Shown here piece after piece: positions 12,906 through 16,137 of a stretch of DNA of 16,137 bases; within the stretch, counting starts at the first letter, position 1, and every line of letters starts with the position of its first letter. Below the pieces are notes generated by a model. That model was not told where the DNA came from. It did no database searches and saw only the letters and a program-made list of their open reading frames with translations. The stretch covers positions 1-16,137 of the forward strand of contig CAMFSS010000016.1 of assembly GCA_945983195.1 (NCBI GenBank). The letters run 5' to 3'. Source of the stretch: an uncultured Prevotellaceae bacterium. GTDB lineage: Bacteria > Bacteroidota > Bacteroidia > Bacteroidales > Muribaculaceae. The translations under genes were made by a program, and so were the position numbers.

Positions 12906-14833
12906 TATTGTGCATTGTCGATTTTCACAGTTCTACCTTTGGTGCTCTTGATTTTCATCTGCGAGCTTGTGAATGACGTAATCGATGTCCATTGTTCGTT
13001 GTCGTTTTCAAAGCTGTTGTAGCGAATGCGATTCGGAACTCCGTCGACATCGAATTTGTAGGCTGCGGCAACTGTCTTGTTGCCATCGCTGATGATGAAC
13101 GCTACTGATTCGTAGGGCTTTACGTTGGCAATGTCAACATCAACGAGCTTGAGCGTCGAAGCAAATGTGTCGCTTCTAAGCATTTCTGCCAGAGCCTGGC
13201 GCTTCATCACCTGGTTTTTCATCTTGTCTAATTTTGTCTGGACCGACATATCGGTGTTTGAGAAAAGCGTCTGCATGGTCGAGTTCATCTCCTCGCTCAG
13301 TGTGTAGCTTTCGTGAATGTAGCCGGTGGTGCCGTCATCGGTTTTCGCCTTAATCCAGCCGGTGTTGCCCTCGCGCTCCATAAGATAGATCTTTGTGCCG
13401 CGTATGAGTTTTTGGTTTACTACGGAGTTCATCTTTGGCTGCTGGTAGAGCTTCACGCCGTCGGCAATGGCATATTCAACCGGGTAATCATCGTTGCTGT
13501 CCGATCCGCACTTCGACAAGCCCCATAGTGCGCCTGCCACGCACGCTACGATGATGAGCAGGTATTTCAAGAACTTGCCGAATCCCGAGCCTTTCGGTTT
13601 TCTTGGAGGATCGTAGATTGTGGTGCGCGGTGGGTTGTAGGTCGTTCTTGGAGTAGTCGGGGTGTATGGTGCCGACTTGCTGTTAATCCTCACATGGGTG
13701 GTGAACATGAAGCTGTCGTCGGCATAGAACGAAACCTCATATACTCCGGCCGAGTATGAGGTGCCTTCTTTGTTGCCCCAGCCCGGCAGAGTGAGCTCTA
13801 CGTCGTGACCGCTGAACGACACTGTATCGGTGTAGGAACTGATTTGTCCCGACGGCTTCTTGATTTCGATTTTTATCGTTGCCTGTCCTATGCGTGTGGT
13901 GCTGAATTGCACCTTCGGCTTCAGATACTTGGTGTCGGTGTAGAGTGTTGAGCCGTAGTCGTGGATTATGTTGCCGTCGTAGTCGGTGTCGGCAAACAGC
14001 ACACTTCTCACATACACCTTGTCCTTGGCATGGACTGATGGCGACACTTGCATATAGCCGGTGTAGACCAGGCGGTCCTCAATTATGTATTCCAGCTTCC
14101 AGCGTCCGGGTATATTGATGAATGTGCCTTTGCGGTTGCCGTAGCCCGATGTGATGTAGCTGCCCGAGCCGCTGACGTCGAATGTGGAAGTGCTCACGCC
14201 GCGATTTTCGCCATCGGGGTCGGTGAATCGTATCTTCACCGTCACTGAGCCATAATAGTCGGTAGTGATGCGTAAGCGAGAGGATATGTAGAGTGCTCCC
14301 ACTCTTATGGTTGAGCCGAAATTGTCGATTACGTTGTTTTCGTAGTCGGTGTTGCGGAACTCTGCTCCGGTGATGACAATGTCGCGCACTGTGGCTGTGG
14401 TTCTGGGGGTCACAGGCACGCGCGGCGGATTCTGTCCTACGACTATCTTCCTGGGCGGCACTTTAGGCGTTGGCGGAGCCTTGGGCACCGGTCGGTTCTG
14501 CTTGATTTCCTTTTTCAGAGCCTCCTTGAATTCATTGTAGGTTGCCTCGTCCTTTGTGAGCATCTCGCGTGCCACGCCGGTGAGGGCTTTGCTCATTTCC
14601 TTTATCTTAAGGTTGTTGGGGTGCATGTCCTCGCACCGCTTCAGTGTGTCGATGTGTGCGAGCGCATCATCTTTCACTCCATTGGCGGTGAAGTTCTTGT
14701 TCCACAGGTTGCTCAGTTCCTCTATTGCTGTCCATTCGTCGGTGTCGAGCTGCTCCTTTATTTCGGCACTTTTCAGATATTGGCAAGCTTCAATCCACTT
14801 GCTTATTCTCTGCTTTAACAGGATGGGATTCAT
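12905..14833 (-). CDS. Membrane protein with duplicated beta domain and extracytoplasmic SH3-like domain
   Basis: I do not recognise the whole protein (642 residues), but its layout is readable. There is a helical N-terminal part (1-112) and a Pro-rich linker (114-146). Two homologous beta domains follow at about 148-264 and 272-383; compare FRNTDYENNVIDNFGSTI with FADTDYDGNIIHDYGSTL, and YGNRKGT with WGNKEGT. After a second Pro/Thr/Arg-rich linker (387-413) come one membrane helix (about 421-440), a bacterial SH3-like domain (456-512, with NTGWIKAKTDDGTTGYI) and a C-terminal domain. Lys/Arg before and acids after the helix predict the N side in the cytoplasm and the SH3 part in the periplasm. 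There is no signal peptide. The gene follows the Hsp70-like gene after 181 bp and overlaps the GSCFA gene by one base. A sensor or scaffold role linking envelope and cytoplasm is my inference. Confidence 0.8.
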   Translation of the reverse strand: MNPILLKQRISKWIEACQYLKSAEIKEQLDTDEWTAIEELSNLWNKNFTANGVKDDALAHIDTLKRCEDMHPNNLKIKEMSKALTGVAREMLTKDEATYNEFKEALKKEIKQNRPVPKAPPTPKVPPRKIVVGQNPPRVPVTPRTTATVRDIVITGAEFRNTDYENNVIDNFGSTIRVGALYISSRLRITTDYYGSVTVKIRFTDPDGENRGVSTSTFDVSGSGSYITSGYGNRKGTFINIPGRWKLEYIIEDRLVYTGYMQVSPSVHAKDKVYVRSVLFADTDYDGNIIHDYGSTLYTDTKYLKPKVQFSTTRIGQATIKIEIKKPSGQISSYTDTVSFSGHDVELTLPGWGNKEGTSYSAGVYEVSFYADDSFMFTTHVRINSKSAPYTPTTPRTTYNPPRTTIYDPPRKPKGSGFGKFLKYLLIIVACVAGALWGLSKCGSDSNDDYPVEYAIADGVKLYQQPKMNSVVNQKLIRGTKIYLMEREGNTGWIKAKTDDGTTGYIHESYTLSEEMNSTMQTLFSNTDMSVQTKLDKMKNQVMKRQALAEMLRSDTFASTLKLVDVDIANVKPYESVAFIISDGNKTVAAAYKFDVDGVPNRIRYNSFENDNEQWTSITSFTSSQMKIKSTKGRTVKIDNAQ

Positions 14834-14876
14834 GAATCTCGTTGATGGTTTTTGTGGTTCTCTTTAATATAGCCAA

Positions 14877-14908
14877 ATAGATTGCACGGTCGTTGCCATG
14901 CAATCTAT
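14877..14908 (-). terminator. Hairpin between Hsp70-like and membrane-protein genes
   Basis: ATAGATTGCA (14877-14886) and TGCAATCTAT (14899-14908) form a perfect 10-bp stem; the loop contains a further GG/CC pair. No T run follows on the minus strand, so it may weaken read-through or protect an mRNA end rather than terminate fully. The rest of the gap (14834-15014) holds no gene that I can see and no TAnnTTTG promoter. Confidence 0.45.
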
Positions 14909-15014
14909 GTCGGCTGTAATGTGTTGGGCTTGCAGCGTCGGTGTCAACCCTCTTGCCGGCGCTGTGTGTCGCGTCGAAGCATTGATGCAGGGCTATGATG
15001 CACCGGCGGCGTTG

Positions 15015-16136
15015 TTATTCAATGTTTGCCTTGTTCACGAAACGCTGTGCTTCGAGGATCTCCTCGTCGCTCTTCACTCCGGTCACCTTCAGCTCACAGT
15101 CGAGTTCGTCCGGCTCCTCGTGGGCAGGCACTGATAGCATACCCTCGTTGTCGATGTTGAAGGTCACGGTAATAGGAGTTTCCTTAGGCCAGTTCTTTGT
15201 GAGGCGGAGCACGGTAGGCTCAGTCGTCACGAGGCGGCAGAACTTGTCTTCCACTTCAGCGTCATTGTCCTTGTCGGTGAAGTCGCTCTCCCAAATTGGC
15301 AGGCGCACACCGCTTTGGTTGTCGACGGTGGTGTAGAAGGTGTCGGTGAACGAGATCGGCAGGGCGGTGTTGGCAAAAATCATGTTGCCCACGCGGTTGT
15401 TGATAAGTCCGAGGCCGTAGGTCTTCGAGGTCACGTTCATCACGTTGGTGCGCTCGCAGTTGAGTTTCTTCGGGAGCTCGTCAATGTCGCCGTTCTCATA
15501 GTCTTCCACTGCCTGGCGGTAAGCCTCGTTCATTGCATAGATTGCTGCACCCTTGGCTACACACTCGTCGGGGTCGGTGAGCTTGGCGTCTACTCCAAAT
15601 TCGGCATCTACGCGCTCCTTGATTTGCGGCATGCGGCTGCTTCCGCCCACAAGTACGTATTCGTCGATTTTATCGAATCCCTTTTCGCGTGCTATGTCGA
15701 GTATCTTGCGTGTAGCGTCGATTGTCTCGTTGAGCTTGTCCACGGTGAGTGCATCAAAGAGCTCGCGGGTAATCTCGAAGCGTGCCGACTGTCCTTCCCA
15801 GTTGATGTTCACGTTCACCTTGGTCTTGGCGGTGAGGAGCTTCTTCTTGGTCTCGGCGAGGTTGAGGAGCTGGTATTTCAGCATCTTGTTGTCGTCGAGC
15901 GAGTAGCTTGTGCCGTTCTGTTCGTTGAAGGCTCCAAGCATATATTCGGCAAGGGCGGTGTCCCAGTCGACGCCACCGAGGTGATGGTCGCCGCCTGTGG
16001 CAATCACCTTGATTGAGCCGCCGTTCACGAGAATCAGTGTGATGGCGAATGTTCCGCCTCCAAGGACGTACACAAGAATCGACTTGCGCTCGTTGGTCTT
16101 GGTCCCGGAGGCGATGGAGGCTGCCGAAGGGTCATT
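15015..16136 (-). CDS. Hsp70-like protein without a lid domain, N-terminus missing
   Basis: The last 373 residues of an Hsp70/DnaK-family protein; the N-terminal ATPase lobe lies outside the window. Counting from the edge, NDPSAAS corresponds to the NEPTAAA block, LGGGTF to the phosphate-2 loop, GDHHLGGVDWD to GD.HLGG.DFD and YVLVGGSSRMPQIKERV to the adenosine motif LVGGSSRIP. A beta substrate-binding part follows (from about TSKTYGLGL), and the protein stops at KANIE without the alpha-helical lid of DnaK, so it is shorter than a housekeeping DnaK. Phosphate-loop residues that are Asp in DnaK (DLGGGTFD) read Val and Ala here (VLGGGTFA), very near the edge. It may be a pseudo-ATPase or carry sequence errors. 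I would not call it dnaK. It is the first gene seen of a minus-strand series leading to the membrane SH3 protein. Confidence 0.85.
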   Translation of the reverse strand, partial: NDPSAASIASGTKTNERKSILVYVLGGGTFAITLILVNGGSIKVIATGGDHHLGGVDWDTALAEYMLGAFNEQNGTSYSLDDNKMLKYQLLNLAETKKKLLTAKTKVNVNINWEGQSARFEITRELFDALTVDKLNETIDATRKILDIAREKGFDKIDEYVLVGGSSRMPQIKERVDAEFGVDAKLTDPDECVAKGAAIYAMNEAYRQAVEDYENGDIDELPKKLNCERTNVMNVTSKTYGLGLINNRVGNMIFANTALPISFTDTFYTTVDNQSGVRLPIWESDFTDKDNDAEVEDKFCRLVTTEPTVLRLTKNWPKETPITVTFNIDNEGMLSVPAHEEPDELDCELKVTGVKSDEEILEAQRFVNKANIE

Positions 16137-16137
16137 G

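Overview
The window looks like a piece of a Bacteroidales genome (Bacteroidota). The promoters that can be read use the Bacteroidota pattern, a TTTG or TTG box about 19 bases before TAnnTTTG(C), and Shine-Dalgarno sites are absent. The gene content also fits: a GSCFA protein, paired DUF1573 proteins, a DUF4143-type ATPase and a THUMP methyltransferase with an Arg-rich tail. A Muribaculaceae-like gut bacterium is my guess; the sequence alone does not prove the family. Both ends cut through genes and both look degraded (base-skewed filler on the left, lost catalytic residues on the right), so the window is probably one whole draft contig with unreliable tips.

Left block (1-3480, minus strand): a serine O-acetyltransferase (cysE type), a THUMP/SAM RNA methyltransferase overlapping it by 11 bases, and the first half of purD. 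This looks like one transcription unit read from a promoter at about 3480. Upstream of cysE are almost four 83-bp tandem repeats, each carrying the promoter-like box and a hairpin. The next gene, a MATE efflux pump (3855-5219, minus), has the same repeat family in front of it, with the same ends but a different hairpin.

Middle (5240-8250): behind the MATE promoter lies a probable stand-alone non-coding RNA on the minus strand (about 5346-5521) with its own -7 box and a strong terminator. A stretch without a convincing gene follows (5535-6009). Next come a solitary DUF4143-family ATPase (6010-7302, minus) and, divergent from it, an unrecognised 183-residue protein (7644-8195, plus). The region between those two is rich in dyads and short repeats. 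A long bidirectional hairpin separates the plus-strand gene from meaB.

Right block (8268-16137, all protein genes on minus): meaB (GTPase chaperone of methylmalonyl-CoA mutase, with an altered G4 motif), two adjacent exported DUF1573 proteins, then a 360-base gap. On the plus strand of that gap is a compact small-RNA-like unit: a 19-bp palindrome, a consensus promoter and, about 40 bases after the predicted start, a terminator hairpin. Beyond it lie a secreted esterase, a GSCFA protein, a membrane protein with a duplicated beta domain plus an SH3-like domain, and the C-terminal part of an Hsp70-like protein that lacks a lid. The last genes are closely spaced (one overlaps by a single base) and may form one operon read from beyond the right edge.

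The most interesting items are the promoter-hairpin repeat family, the two candidate RNAs, the Hsp70-like/membrane SH3 pair, and the altered MeaB motif.
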